Origin: Pseudidiomarina atlantica
GTDB lineage: Bacteria; Pseudomonadota; Gammaproteobacteria; Enterobacterales; Alteromonadaceae
Reading direction: 5' to 3'
Assembly (NCBI RefSeq): GCF_000753735.1
Contig: NZ_JPIN01000008.1
Location: 1-64,000, forward strand
Length of the DNA: 64,000 nucleotides
The notes below the pieces were generated by a model. The model was not told the origin of the DNA. It ran no database searches and saw only the letters and a list, made by a program, of their open reading frames with translations. Position 1 is the stretch's first letter. Each line of letters begins with the position of its first letter. Shown here one piece after another: positions 53,614-62,259 of the stretch. Both the position numbers and the translations under genes were made by a program.

Positions 53614-54474
53614 GTGCAACAGCTCCCTCTGGATGCCTTACGGGCGTTTGTTAGTGTCTACGAGCTGCAGAGCTTTACTGCAGCAGGGCAACAACTAGGT
53701 CGTTCACAACCGGCGATCAGCCTGCAACTGCAGCGCCTCGAAGAGCAGCTTGGCGTCAGTTTATACGCCCGCAGTGGTGGCCGCATTCAGCTCACGACCG
53801 CAGGCACCGAGTTACTCGACACCGCCCGCGCCATGCTTAGTCTCAACGACCAAATTATTGCGAGGCTGACCGAACCAACTCTCAGTGGTCGCGTGCGCTT
53901 GGGTATCACCAGTGAGTTTGCCAGTAAATTGCTGCCGCAAGTACTTGGGCAGTTCGCGCAAAGTTATCCCAATGTCGCGCTCGAGGTTACCTCGGGGCTG
54001 AGTAAGCAACTGATTCAGCAAGCGGATGCCTTCGACGTTATTATTGCCTTGACCGAGGCCGCGAACGCCGCCCGCATGCCCGCCGAGCAATGGTTAGAGC
54101 TGCGCCAAGAGCCTTTGGTGTGGGTCGGCAATCAGGAGAGTTACTTACTGCCTGAGCCCTTGCCTTTGGTGGTTGCACCTGACGGCTGCATTTATCGACG
54201 CCGCGCCTTGCGTGCGTTGCGTGATGCGGGCATTGCATCGCGCATTACCTACACCAATAGCGACTTTAGCGGTTTAACCGCAGCAATTGAGAGTAGCTTG
54301 GGTCTGACGGTACTGGCGCAAAGCACAGTGCCGAATCATTTGGAGCGCTTACAACGCGGACCTAACAATGTGTCGCTACCAGAACTCGGCGAAGTGGGCG
54401 TAATGCTGGCGATGCGGGCCACCGATAATTCAGCAGCCCAGCAACTGGCGCAGTTTATCCAAGAGCGGATTTAA
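53614..54474 (+). CDS. LysR-family regulator divergent from gcvT
   Basis: A 286-residue regulator starting at GTG 53,614 (MQQLPLDALRAFVSVYELQS), with AGGA five to seven bases upstream. It has a standard LysR HTH (FTAAGQQLGRSQPAISLQLQ) and a substrate domain (SGRVRLGITSEFASKLLPQ, DFSGLTAAIESSLGLTVLAQ) that is closer to the LrhA/HexA style than to GcvA. Its 3' end overlaps the convergent ubiI gene by 20 bases. Position suggests but does not prove a role in gcv regulation. Confidence 0.8.
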   Translation: MQQLPLDALRAFVSVYELQSFTAAGQQLGRSQPAISLQLQRLEEQLGVSLYARSGGRIQLTTAGTELLDTARAMLSLNDQIIARLTEPTLSGRVRLGITSEFASKLLPQVLGQFAQSYPNVALEVTSGLSKQLIQQADAFDVIIALTEAANAARMPAEQWLELRQEPLVWVGNQESYLLPEPLPLVVAPDGCIYRRRALRALRDAGIASRITYTNSDFSGLTAAIESSLGLTVLAQSTVPNHLERLQRGPNNVSLPELGEVGVMLAMRATDNSAAQQLAQFIQERI

Positions 54475-55591
54475 TCAGCTGGCGTTTCAGTGGGCCGAAG
54501 CTATTGGCGAATTTCAGGCCAATGCCGCGAACGAGTTTTGCCAATGGGTGTGCAGTGCCAAAACCGCGTTTGAAGGCTTCCATGGCACTAATCATTTCGA
54601 CCGCCGCCAATTTGCGCGTGCGTTCCCACTCGCGGAGCTCGCGCTGGGTAAAGTCTTCGGCGGTCACTTTAAGCAAGTCGCTGACATCGCCAAAGCCCAA
54701 GTTTGCGCCCTGCCCAGCCAGCGGATGAATGGTGTGGGCGGCGTCGCCGAGCACTAACAAGCGGTGTTGCAGCCAACGCTGGGTGTATTGCATGCGCAGC
54801 GGGAAAGATGCACGTTTGGACACCACTTTTAGCTGCCCGAGGCACTGGTCGCTGACGCGTTGCAGTTGCTTGGCGAAAGCGCTGTCGTCAAGGGCTTCAA
54901 GTTCTGCGGCGACGGCGGTATCGGCCGACCACACCAACGAAACCTGATGCGGATCTGCGAGCGGCAACCAGGCCACTGGCCCACTGGGTAGAAACACCTG
55001 ACGGGCACAGCCGCCATGGGGTTCGCTACACTCAATGACCGCCACACAACCGCGTTGTTGATAATCCCAAAAGGTCAGCGGTAAGCCAGCAGCTTGGCGC
55101 AACGGCGAACGACCGCCGTCGGCGGCCAGCAGATAATCGCCATCAAAGCGTTGGCCGTTGGCTTCGACCCAAACCCGCTCGGCGGTTACTTGCTGCGCAC
55201 TGACGCTGGCGTTTTCATGCAACTCAACGCCTGCGGCTGCCGCACGCTGCCATAAATGTTGTTCCAACACGCGATTCTCGACAATCGCCCCTAGGTCGGT
55301 GGCGTTGGCTTCGCTGGCATGAAAGGCGATACGACCGAAACTATCATGGTCCCATACTTCCATCGCCTGATACGGCCCCAAACGATGGCTCGGTAGCGTT
55401 TGCCAGACCCCGAGCTGCTGCAACAAGCGGCGGCTCGAATGCGCAATGGCGCTAACGCGCAGCTCAAGAGTGTCGGTGTAGGTCGGTGCTGCGCCCTGCT
55501 CAAGCAGGGTCACGCGATGGCCTTGCTGACGTAACCCAAGCGCCGCTGTCAATCCGATCATACCGCCGCCAACCACAATAAAATGCTGCAT
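54455..55591 (-). CDS. ubiI: Ubiquinone hydroxylase UbiI/VisC-type
   Basis: A 378-residue FAD monooxygenase with GGGMIGLTAALGLRQQG at the N-terminus, LLAADGGRSPLRQ, and GDAAHTIHPLAGQGANLG near residue 290. The context pepP-ubiH-this gene, with gcvT beyond, corresponds to visC/ubiI in E. coli, the C5 hydroxylase of ubiquinone synthesis. The start overlaps the ubiH stop as TAATG. The LysR gene meets it tail to tail with 20-base overlap. Confidence 0.88.
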   Translation of the reverse strand: MQHFIVVGGGMIGLTAALGLRQQGHRVTLLEQGAAPTYTDTLELRVSAIAHSSRRLLQQLGVWQTLPSHRLGPYQAMEVWDHDSFGRIAFHASEANATDLGAIVENRVLEQHLWQRAAAAGVELHENASVSAQQVTAERVWVEANGQRFDGDYLLAADGGRSPLRQAAGLPLTFWDYQQRGCVAVIECSEPHGGCARQVFLPSGPVAWLPLADPHQVSLVWSADTAVAAELEALDDSAFAKQLQRVSDQCLGQLKVVSKRASFPLRMQYTQRWLQHRLLVLGDAAHTIHPLAGQGANLGFGDVSDLLKVTAEDFTQRELREWERTRKLAAVEMISAMEAFKRGFGTAHPLAKLVRGIGLKFANSFGPLKRQLIKSALG

Positions 55592-56793
55592 TAGTTGCCT
55601 CCTTGCCAGTTGCGAGTCATCGCCAAGCCCATGGTGCGCGCGGCAAACGCATGGCGCAGTGGCGGCAAAGCATCAAGACCTAGCAAAGCTAAGTTGCGGA
55701 ATTTAGTCAGTGGCCAATAGTGATTTGAGAAGCCGCGCACCAGGCCATCGGTCAATCCGATAATTTGTTGATAGTCCGCCGCACGCAGCTGCCAATAGTC
55801 AGCGAGCGTGGTGTAACTGCCGGGATCTGTGCTCTGTGCTAGTTGCTGGCTTAAGCATATGGCATCGCGCACGCCTAGGTTAAAGCCCTGCCCCGCAATC
55901 GGGTGCAACGTATGAGACGCATTGCCGATAATCACCGTGCGATGGGCGACGCTGCGCTCCGCTAAATGCAACTGTAACGGATAGGCGATGCGGCCACTAA
56001 CCCCAGTAAAACGTCCGGCGCGATAGCCAAACACCTGTTGCACGCGGCGCACAAACTCGGCTTCTGGCAGGGCCATGATCGCGTCAGCGTGTTCAGTTTC
56101 GACACTCCATACCAACGAGGCAGTGCGGTTTGGTAACGGCAACAAGGCAACAGGGCCGGTGTCAGTGAAACGTTCATAAGCCCAACCGTTGAGATCTTCG
56201 GCGAGCTCTAGGGTGGCGATAATGCCGCTTTGGCCATAGTCGGTGGTTTGTTGCGCAATGCCTGCACGTTCGCGCACAAGCGAGCGCTGGCCATCGGCAC
56301 CGATAAGTAAGCAAGCGCTCACCGACTCGGTGTGTTGCGGCCCTTGCAGCTCAACAGTGACATGGTCAGCGCTGTAACTAAAATCGCTGACTTGATGTTC
56401 TGCGCGCCATTCTACGTTCGGCATTTGCGCCAGCGCATCGAACAACGCCCGATTCAGTTGCGCTGCTGGTACCACTTGGCCAAGCGCCGGCACCCCTTCT
56501 TGTTCGGCGTGTAAGCGGGTGACACCACAATAGCCTTTGTCACTCACATGAATGTGTTGAATGCCTTCGGCAGCTTCAGCCACTGCCGACCACAAGCCTT
56601 CGCGCTCGAGCAATTCGACGGTGGCTGCCGCTAAAGCAATAGTGCGCTTGTCCGGCACTGGACCGGCTGGTGTCGGTTCCACCACCATCAGCTGTAAATC
56701 AGGACGTTGCCGAGCCACCAATAACGCCGTCAGCGAGCCTACCAGGCCACCCCCAGCAATCACAATGGTCTGAGTTACTGCTGTTGCATCCAC
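55591..56793 (-). CDS. ubiH: Ubiquinone hydroxylase UbiH
   Basis: A 400-residue FAD monooxygenase of the UbiH/Coq6 family, adding the C4 hydroxyl in ubiquinone synthesis. Motifs: AGGGLVGSLTALLVARQ (ADP-binding), LIGADGQRSLVRERAG and GNASHTLHPIAGQGFNLGVRD. Note Asn-Ala-Ser in place of the usual Asp-Ala-Ala of GDAAH, a variant also seen in E. coli UbiH. The start overlaps pepP by 19 bases and its stop overlaps ubiI. Confidence 0.9.
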   Translation of the reverse strand: MDATAVTQTIVIAGGGLVGSLTALLVARQRPDLQLMVVEPTPAGPVPDKRTIALAAATVELLEREGLWSAVAEAAEGIQHIHVSDKGYCGVTRLHAEQEGVPALGQVVPAAQLNRALFDALAQMPNVEWRAEHQVSDFSYSADHVTVELQGPQHTESVSACLLIGADGQRSLVRERAGIAQQTTDYGQSGIIATLELAEDLNGWAYERFTDTGPVALLPLPNRTASLVWSVETEHADAIMALPEAEFVRRVQQVFGYRAGRFTGVSGRIAYPLQLHLAERSVAHRTVIIGNASHTLHPIAGQGFNLGVRDAICLSQQLAQSTDPGSYTTLADYWQLRAADYQQIIGLTDGLVRGFSNHYWPLTKFRNLALLGLDALPPLRHAFAARTMGLAMTRNWQGGN

Positions 56794-58082
56794 GCTTCGA
56801 TCTCTTCTACAGTTTTCGGTGCCGCTGCGGTCATGTTTTCAAAGCCATCAGCGGTGATGATGACGTCATCTTCTATGCGAATGCCCATACCGCGCCACTG
56901 TTCGGCCACCTCAAGGTCGTCGGCGGGAATATAAATGCCCGGTTCAACAGTGATGACCATGCCTGGCGCAAACGGAATCGCCTTATAATTTTGCAGCTCA
57001 TCTGCTACGTCGTGTACGTCAAGACCAAGCCAATGGCCCAGCCCATGAATAAAATAGCTGCGGTAGCTTTGCGCTTGCCAATGCTCTTCAACGTCGCCGC
57101 TGAGAATACCCAGCGCCACTAAGCTTTCAGTAATCGAGCGCGCCGCCGCTTCATGGGCTTGCTGTAAGGTCGCACCGGGCTTAATGACCGCAAATGCCGC
57201 CTGTTGCGCACGCAATACTGCTTCATATAATTGCTTTTGCGTCTCGCTAAAGCGCCCATTCACTGGGAAGGTGCGCGTAATATCACCCGCATAGCCTTGG
57301 TATTCTGCGCCTGCATCGATTAGCAGTAAATCGCCGTCACGCAATTCGGCACTGTTCTCGGTGTAATGCAAAATGCACGCGTTAGCCCCACCGCCGCAAA
57401 TAGTGCCGTACGCCGGCGCACTAGCGCCTTGCATGGCAAATTCATGGTGAATTTCGGCGGCCACTTGATATTCCATACGCCCCGGCTGCACAAAGCGCAT
57501 CGCGCGTTTGTGAGCATCCACGCTAATCGCCGCAGCCTTACGCATCAATTCAAGCTCCGCCGCGGATTTCACCATACGCTCGCGGTGCAACCACGGCGCT
57601 AAATCATGCCACTGGCGCGGCGCTTGATTGCCCTGCTTGCGCTGACTGGCTAACTCCGCTGCCAACGCTTGCCAATGCTGCAACCATTCGCTGTTACCAA
57701 GGTCGCAAAACACGGTTTTACAGCCGTTCATTAAGAACTGTAGCTGCTCATCAAGGTCATCAATGCTGTGCGCAACGTCGACTTGTAATTCGGCCACAGC
57801 GCGCGCGGTGCCTAAGCGGCGACCATGCCAAACTTCCGCATGTGGGTCGTTCGGCTGGCAAAACAGCTGCACCGGCAATTCTGCATCGGGTGCCAGTACC
57901 AACACCGCATCGGGCTCGTTAAAACCGGTCAAATAGAAGAAGTCGCTGTTTTGGCGAAACGGGTATTCGGTATCGTTACTGCGGGTGACGAGGCTGGCAC
58001 TTGGAATAATCGCAAGGCAAGCGGCATCCTGTTCGGCCAACATTGCTAACAGCCGTTGGCGACGCTGTACAAAGGCTTCCAT
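56775..58082 (-). CDS. pepP: Xaa-Pro aminopeptidase
   Basis: A 435-residue aminopeptidase P starting MEAFVQRRQRLLAMLAEQ; AGAGG precedes the ATG at 58,082. The two-manganese ligands are in LIDAGAEYQGYAGDITRTF (Asp, Asp), HGLGHWLGLDVHD (His), TVEPGIY (Glu) and GIRIEDDVII (Glu). It removes N-terminal residues before proline. It sits between ygfB and ubiH, as in E. coli, with a 19-base overlap into ubiH. Confidence 0.95.
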   Translation of the reverse strand: MEAFVQRRQRLLAMLAEQDAACLAIIPSASLVTRSNDTEYPFRQNSDFFYLTGFNEPDAVLVLAPDAELPVQLFCQPNDPHAEVWHGRRLGTARAVAELQVDVAHSIDDLDEQLQFLMNGCKTVFCDLGNSEWLQHWQALAAELASQRKQGNQAPRQWHDLAPWLHRERMVKSAAELELMRKAAAISVDAHKRAMRFVQPGRMEYQVAAEIHHEFAMQGASAPAYGTICGGGANACILHYTENSAELRDGDLLLIDAGAEYQGYAGDITRTFPVNGRFSETQKQLYEAVLRAQQAAFAVIKPGATLQQAHEAAARSITESLVALGILSGDVEEHWQAQSYRSYFIHGLGHWLGLDVHDVADELQNYKAIPFAPGMVITVEPGIYIPADDLEVAEQWRGMGIRIEDDVIITADGFENMTAAAPKTVEEIEAWMQQQ

Positions 58083-58102
58083 CGCTACCTCTTTATTGGG
58101 TA

Positions 58103-58672
58103 TTAATGCAGAGTTTTGTTGGTCTTGCACTCGCCGTTGCCATCTTGTCCCAATTCGTTGAAACACAGCATCGAGCTAATGCGTAAATATTCCATGATTT
58201 CAAAGTAGGCGCGCTCGGCGTCTTCATCATCTTCGACTTCGATTTCTAGCTTGGCAATTTCAACCATATCGTCGATGGCTTCGCGCAAGTCGGCAGACAG
58301 CCCAGCAAGATTCGTCTGATTCACGCCAAAACCAACCAAAAACGACTGCACCCAAGCAGTAAGCGCTTGCAGACGTTCATATAGCGGCTCATGGTCGCCC
58401 GGCAACAGCAGTTGGAAGCCTAAATCGGGGTCACGTAAACTAGCACAGGCTTCACCAGCGAGCTCTTTTACCTGATCTTTAACTTCGCTAGAAAAGGGCT
58501 GCCCTTCATGAATCAAATCGCTCAGCAATAACAGCCATTCATCGCCAGTCACGCTAGCTCCGCCAGCGACCATGCCGGTCAGTAAGCCGTGCACTTCAGC
58601 GGCGCTCGAGAGCAAACCCTGACGTTCAAAAAATTCACTTAGGCGATCATAGCGTTGTGAGCTGCTGGTCAT
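58103..58672 (-). CDS. ygfB: YgfB/UPF0149-family protein
   Basis: A 189-residue helical protein starting MTSSSQRYDRLSEFFERQGL, with HGLLTGMVAGG and the conserved NQTNLAGLSADLREAIDDM and acidic EVEDDEDAERAYFEIMEYLR. This is the UPF0149 family encoded before pepP in many gammaproteobacteria; Pseudomonas YgfB modulates gene expression linked to beta-lactam resistance. It starts the ygfB-pepP-ubiH-ubiI operon and is divergent from zapA. Confidence 0.88.
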   Translation of the reverse strand: MTSSSQRYDRLSEFFERQGLLSSAAEVHGLLTGMVAGGASVTGDEWLLLLSDLIHEGQPFSSEVKDQVKELAGEACASLRDPDLGFQLLLPGDHEPLYERLQALTAWVQSFLVGFGVNQTNLAGLSADLREAIDDMVEIAKLEIEVEDDEDAERAYFEIMEYLRISSMLCFNELGQDGNGECKTNKTLH

Positions 58673-58817
58673 AATCTAGTCTCTTGGTCTATCGTCATAT
58701 GTATTCTTACTTAAATAGGTTCACATCCTACCACTACCAATGTCGACAGGCTAGCTGACAACGCCCCTCTAGGCATGTCATAATAGGCACCAAGCAATGC
58801 AAAGGGAACTGATCGAT

Positions 58818-59126
58818 ATGAGCCAACGCACCATGGACATCAAATTGATGGACCGTCACTACAAGGTGAATTGCCCCCAAGGGCAAGAGGTGGCTTTGCA
58901 ACAAGCTGCGGATAAGCTCAATCAACGCTTAGAACAAATTAAACAAGCAACGAAACTCAGCCATCCAGAACAAATTGCGGTGATGGCGGCGTTGAACCTG
59001 AGCCATGAAAGCGCCTTGCTCGAGCAGCAACAGCAAGCGCGCATTCGTGAGTTAGAAGAAAAGATTAAACTGCTGCAAGAAACCCTGGAACAAGTCACCA
59101 CCGAACAACGTCCAGGGCGACGCTAA
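58818..59126 (+). CDS. zapA: Cell division protein ZapA
   Basis: A 102-residue protein starting MSQRTMDIKLMDRHYKVNCP; the in-frame ATG seven codons earlier is judged upstream of the true start. Residues 1-40 form the globular head and 50-100 a coiled coil (LLEQQQQARIRELEEKIKLL). ZapA cross-links FtsZ filaments. The place between ygfB (divergent) and 6S RNA (downstream) is the E. coli arrangement. Confidence 0.92.
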   Translation: MSQRTMDIKLMDRHYKVNCPQGQEVALQQAADKLNQRLEQIKQATKLSHPEQIAVMAALNLSHESALLEQQQQARIRELEEKIKLLQETLEQVTTEQRPGRR

Positions 59127-59140
59127 AATTTGACAGTTAG

Positions 59141-59325
59141 GATCGCCTGGGATGTGCGCCAGCACGCTAATGTCCCTGAGCCGATGTCATCAGTAAAGGG
59201 GCTCACTGACCGGCTATTGTGCAAGCTCGACCTGTATCGAGAAGCCTACGGCCGTGAATTTGCGCCCCGCCTTGAACCAGTGGGTTCAAGGGCCAAGGCA
59301 CGCAGCGGCATCTCGGGTGATCACC
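59141..59325 (+). ncRNA. ssrS: 6S RNA
   Basis: The terminal stem is formed by GATCGCCTGGGATG (59,141) and CATCTCGGGTGATC (59,309-59,322). Conserved blocks are CCCTGAGCCGAT, GAGAAGCCTACGG, and CCTTGAACC with GGTTCAAGG flanking a hairpin, followed by GCAGCGGCATCTCGG. These match the 6S RNA of gammaproteobacteria, which imitates an open promoter and binds sigma-70 RNA polymerase in stationary phase. Position directly after zapA is as in E. coli. The 3' end is estimated. Confidence 0.93.
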
Positions 59326-59339
59326 CCTTTTATTGAATC

Positions 59340-60911
59340 CTATTCGTCGGCAGCTTTCGCCTGCTCGACGAGACGGCGAACATCAGCCAATAATTCCTGC
59401 GCATCGTAAACAATACCGTCTTTGATGGTGTAACGAACGCCTTTGGTGCGCATCGGTTGATTGTTCTCATCCAGCTTAAAGTGACCAGTTCCGTAGAGCA
59501 CTTTGAAGTTCGCCAACGGATTCTCTGCGACAATCACCAAGTCAGCTTTTTTACCCGGCACGACGCTACCAATATCGGCTTCCATCCCAAGTGCTTCAGC
59601 GCCATTCAAAGTTGCAGCTTGCACCACTTCTAAGGCGTTGAAGCCAGCCTCACGCAACAATTCGAACTCACGAATCAAGCCAAAGCCATAAATTTTGTAG
59701 ATATAACCTGCGTCTGAACCTGTGGTGATGCGGCCGCCATGGTTTTTAAAGTCTTGCAAAAACGCCATCCACTTTTGATAGTTTTTGCGCCAAGCAATCT
59801 CTTCATCGGTCGTCCAATCAAACCAGTAGGACCCATGCGCATAACGACTGGGTTCAAAGAATTCCCACAATTGCGGCAGCGTGTATTCGTCGTGCCAAAT
59901 CGCTTGGCGCTCACGCATCAAGTCACGACTGGCTTCGTAAATGGTTAAGGTTGGGTTGATGGTGAAATCGAGTTCAATCAGCTCGTCACGTACTTGCTGC
60001 CAACGCTTTGAACCTGGCTCTGCGGCCTGCTTCCATAATTCGCCAGCGGCGGCAAAGCGGTCTTGTTCGTTGTTGTAGTTGTAATCCGCTGGGTAATCCT
60101 GAATGGTGCGGTCCGTAAATAACGCCTCAGGTAAACCATACCAGTGCTCCATACTGCCTAAACCCATGCGCGCCGAATCGACCACATCGGTGCGTACCAC
60201 ATTAAGCTGTGCATGGTGCATCATAGTGCCAAGCTCTTGCTGCTTCGCTTCATCAAGTGCTGCGGCGATAATTTGCGGACGGGCACCGAAGAATTTGATG
60301 CCAGCGGCACCTTGGCGCTTGATGTCACGCACCCATTCGCGCGCCTGCTCGGCGGTAAAAATCGGCTCCGAACTACCCATGCCAAAGCCGGCATAAGGAA
60401 TAATCCGCGGCGCGACAATGGTGTTTTCAGCTGACTGTTGTTGGTGCCATTTAGTCCACTCCAGGCCGTTAAAGCTCCCCGGCTCGCGCACTGTGGTAAT
60501 GCCATGCGCCAGCCACAGTTTCAGCACATATTCGGCCGGAATACCCTCAGCTGAACCGCCAATGTGACCGTGCATATCGACAAAACCCGGCAGCACGTAG
60601 TGACCGGTTAAGTCCATCTCTTTGTCGCCAGGGCGCGCTTCCGGCCGCTTACCAACAATCGGCACACCGGGATTGCCGACACTCACCACATTGGTAATGC
60701 GATCATTTTCAATGACAATGTCGACCGGACCCTGCATCGGCGCGCCTTCACCGTTGATCAAGTTGACGCCGCGCAAAATTAAGCGCTCATAAGGGCCCTC
60801 ACCTTGGTCGCCACGGGCTGGAGCCTTTGGTGGCGCCGCGATGGCTTGACTGGTTAAGGCAACACTTAAGACCAACATGGTCAGTAGCTGTTTAATCATG
60901 CTATAACTCAC
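59340..60911 (-). CDS. Exported amidohydrolase-family protein
   Basis: A 523-residue protein with signal peptide MIKQLLTMLVLSVALTSQAI (a three-codon longer start is possible). Metal sites: LPGFVDMHGHIGGSAEG (His pair), AGIKFFGARP (near the Lys position), MMHHAQL (His), SMEHWYG (His) and TTGSDAGYIYKIYG (Asp). An imidazolonepropionase/dipeptidase-like periplasmic hydrolase; the substrate is unknown. It is inserted between 6S RNA and fau and faces toward the 6S RNA. Confidence 0.8.
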   Translation of the reverse strand: MSYSMIKQLLTMLVLSVALTSQAIAAPPKAPARGDQGEGPYERLILRGVNLINGEGAPMQGPVDIVIENDRITNVVSVGNPGVPIVGKRPEARPGDKEMDLTGHYVLPGFVDMHGHIGGSAEGIPAEYVLKLWLAHGITTVREPGSFNGLEWTKWHQQQSAENTIVAPRIIPYAGFGMGSSEPIFTAEQAREWVRDIKRQGAAGIKFFGARPQIIAAALDEAKQQELGTMMHHAQLNVVRTDVVDSARMGLGSMEHWYGLPEALFTDRTIQDYPADYNYNNEQDRFAAAGELWKQAAEPGSKRWQQVRDELIELDFTINPTLTIYEASRDLMRERQAIWHDEYTLPQLWEFFEPSRYAHGSYWFDWTTDEEIAWRKNYQKWMAFLQDFKNHGGRITTGSDAGYIYKIYGFGLIREFELLREAGFNALEVVQAATLNGAEALGMEADIGSVVPGKKADLVIVAENPLANFKVLYGTGHFKLDENNQPMRTKGVRYTIKDGIVYDAQELLADVRRLVEQAKAADE

Positions 60912-60951
60912 CTTTAGAAGAGGTTGATAAGAGAGTCAGAATAGCAGCGCC

Positions 60952-61536
60952 ATGCCACGACAGCAATTCAGAAAACAGCTCCTTGCCGCGCGTCAAGCGC
61001 TAAGTACCGCAGAGCGTGAGGCGGCAGCGCAACAGGTCAGTGACCACTTGCTGGCATTGCCCGAGCTGCAACAAAGTACGACGGTTGGCAGCTATTACAG
61101 CGTGCGTGCCGAACTCCCCACCCAAACGCTGAATCAGCAGCTGCAACTGCAACATCGCCTTGCACTGCCGGTATTGCACCCCATCAGCTTGCAACATTTG
61201 TTGTTTTTGAAAGTGCACCCGCAAACCCGCTGGCAAGCCAACACCTACAACATTCCTGAGCCACAGTTGCGCTGCCCCGACATAGTGCCGTTAAGTGCGT
61301 TACGAGTATTGCTAGTGCCGCTGGTAGGATTTGATGCGCACGGGAACCGACTCGGCATGGGCGGTGGCTTTTACGATCGCACCCTCGCCGCGTGGCATCA
61401 GGGCTTGTTACCTGACCTTCAGCCCATCGGGTTAGCGTTTGATTGCCAGTACGTTGAAGCCTTGCCCCATGCGCCTTGGGATGTGCCGCTACCACGGGTG
61501 ATTACCCCCGCAAAAGTGTGGGACTTTCGGGGCTAA
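60952..61536 (+). CDS. fau: 5-formyltetrahydrofolate cyclo-ligase
   Basis: A 194-residue enzyme (YgfA) that recycles 5-formyl-THF to 5,10-methenyl-THF, serving the folate pool shared with gcvT and serine metabolism. N-terminal PRQQFRKQLLAARQALSTAE; MGGGFYDRTLAAW and PIGLAFDCQYVEALPHAPWD are the family core. In E. coli it follows 6S RNA directly; here an amidohydrolase gene is interposed. Confidence 0.92.
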   Translation: MPRQQFRKQLLAARQALSTAEREAAAQQVSDHLLALPELQQSTTVGSYYSVRAELPTQTLNQQLQLQHRLALPVLHPISLQHLLFLKVHPQTRWQANTYNIPEPQLRCPDIVPLSALRVLLVPLVGFDAHGNRLGMGGGFYDRTLAAWHQGLLPDLQPIGLAFDCQYVEALPHAPWDVPLPRVITPAKVWDFRG

Positions 61537-61581
61537 AACTGTATACTGAAACGCCATAGCCCACTCACTTTGGAAGCAGGC

Positions 61582-62256
61582 ATGGCGTCCGCACAAGATC
61601 AACTCAAACAACAGGCTGCACAAGCCGCATTTGACTACGTAAAAACCCATTTCAAGCCCGGCTCAGTGATCGGTGTTGGTACCGGTTCGACGGTTAATTT
61701 CTTTATCGACGCCTTGGCCGAACTCAAGCATGACATTGAAGCTGCCGTTTCAAGCTCAGAAGCCTCAACTGAGCGCTTAAAAGCACAGGGTATTCGTGTC
61801 GTTGACCTCAATACCGTGACTGAAGTGCCGATTTATGTCGATGGCGCTGACGAAATTGACGCTCACCTGCGCATGGTTAAAGGCGGTGGTGCAGCGTTGA
61901 CACGCGAGAAGATCATCGCCGCCGTCGCACAAACCTTTGTTTGTATTGTCGACACTTCTAAGCAAGTCGGTCGTTTAGGGCGCTTCCCGATACCCGTTGA
62001 AGTGATCCCAATGGCGCGTTCATATGTGGCCCGCGAAATCGTCAAGCTGGGCGGCGACCCCGTGTGGCGTGAAGGCGTGGTGACGGATAACGGTAACTGG
62101 ATCCTCGATGTGCACAATTTTGATATCCTCGATCCGATTCATTTAGAACAACAACTGAATAATATTGTTGGTGTGGTCACCAATGGTTTATTTGCCCAAC
62201 GCGGCGCAGACCTTGCTATTGTTGCCAGTGCCAACGGCGTAGAGACAGTGAAGTAA
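61582..62256 (+). CDS. rpiA: Ribose-5-phosphate isomerase A
   Basis: A 224-residue enzyme starting [20 protein letters not shown], interconverting ribose 5-phosphate and ribulose 5-phosphate. Motifs: [39 protein letters not shown] (catalytic acid), [18 protein letters not shown] at 61,570 gives four more residues but is less likely. It ends three bases before serA, as in E. coli where rpiA and serA are neighbours. Confidence 0.95.
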   Translation: MASAQDQLKQQAAQAAFDYVKTHFKPGSVIGVGTGSTVNFFIDALAELKHDIEAAVSSSEASTERLKAQGIRVVDLNTVTEVPIYVDGADEIDAHLRMVKGGGAALTREKIIAAVAQTFVCIVDTSKQVGRLGRFPIPVEVIPMARSYVAREIVKLGGDPVWREGVVTDNGNWILDVHNFDILDPIHLEQQLNNIVGVVTNGLFAQRGADLAIVASANGVETVK

Positions 62257-62259
62257 CCT

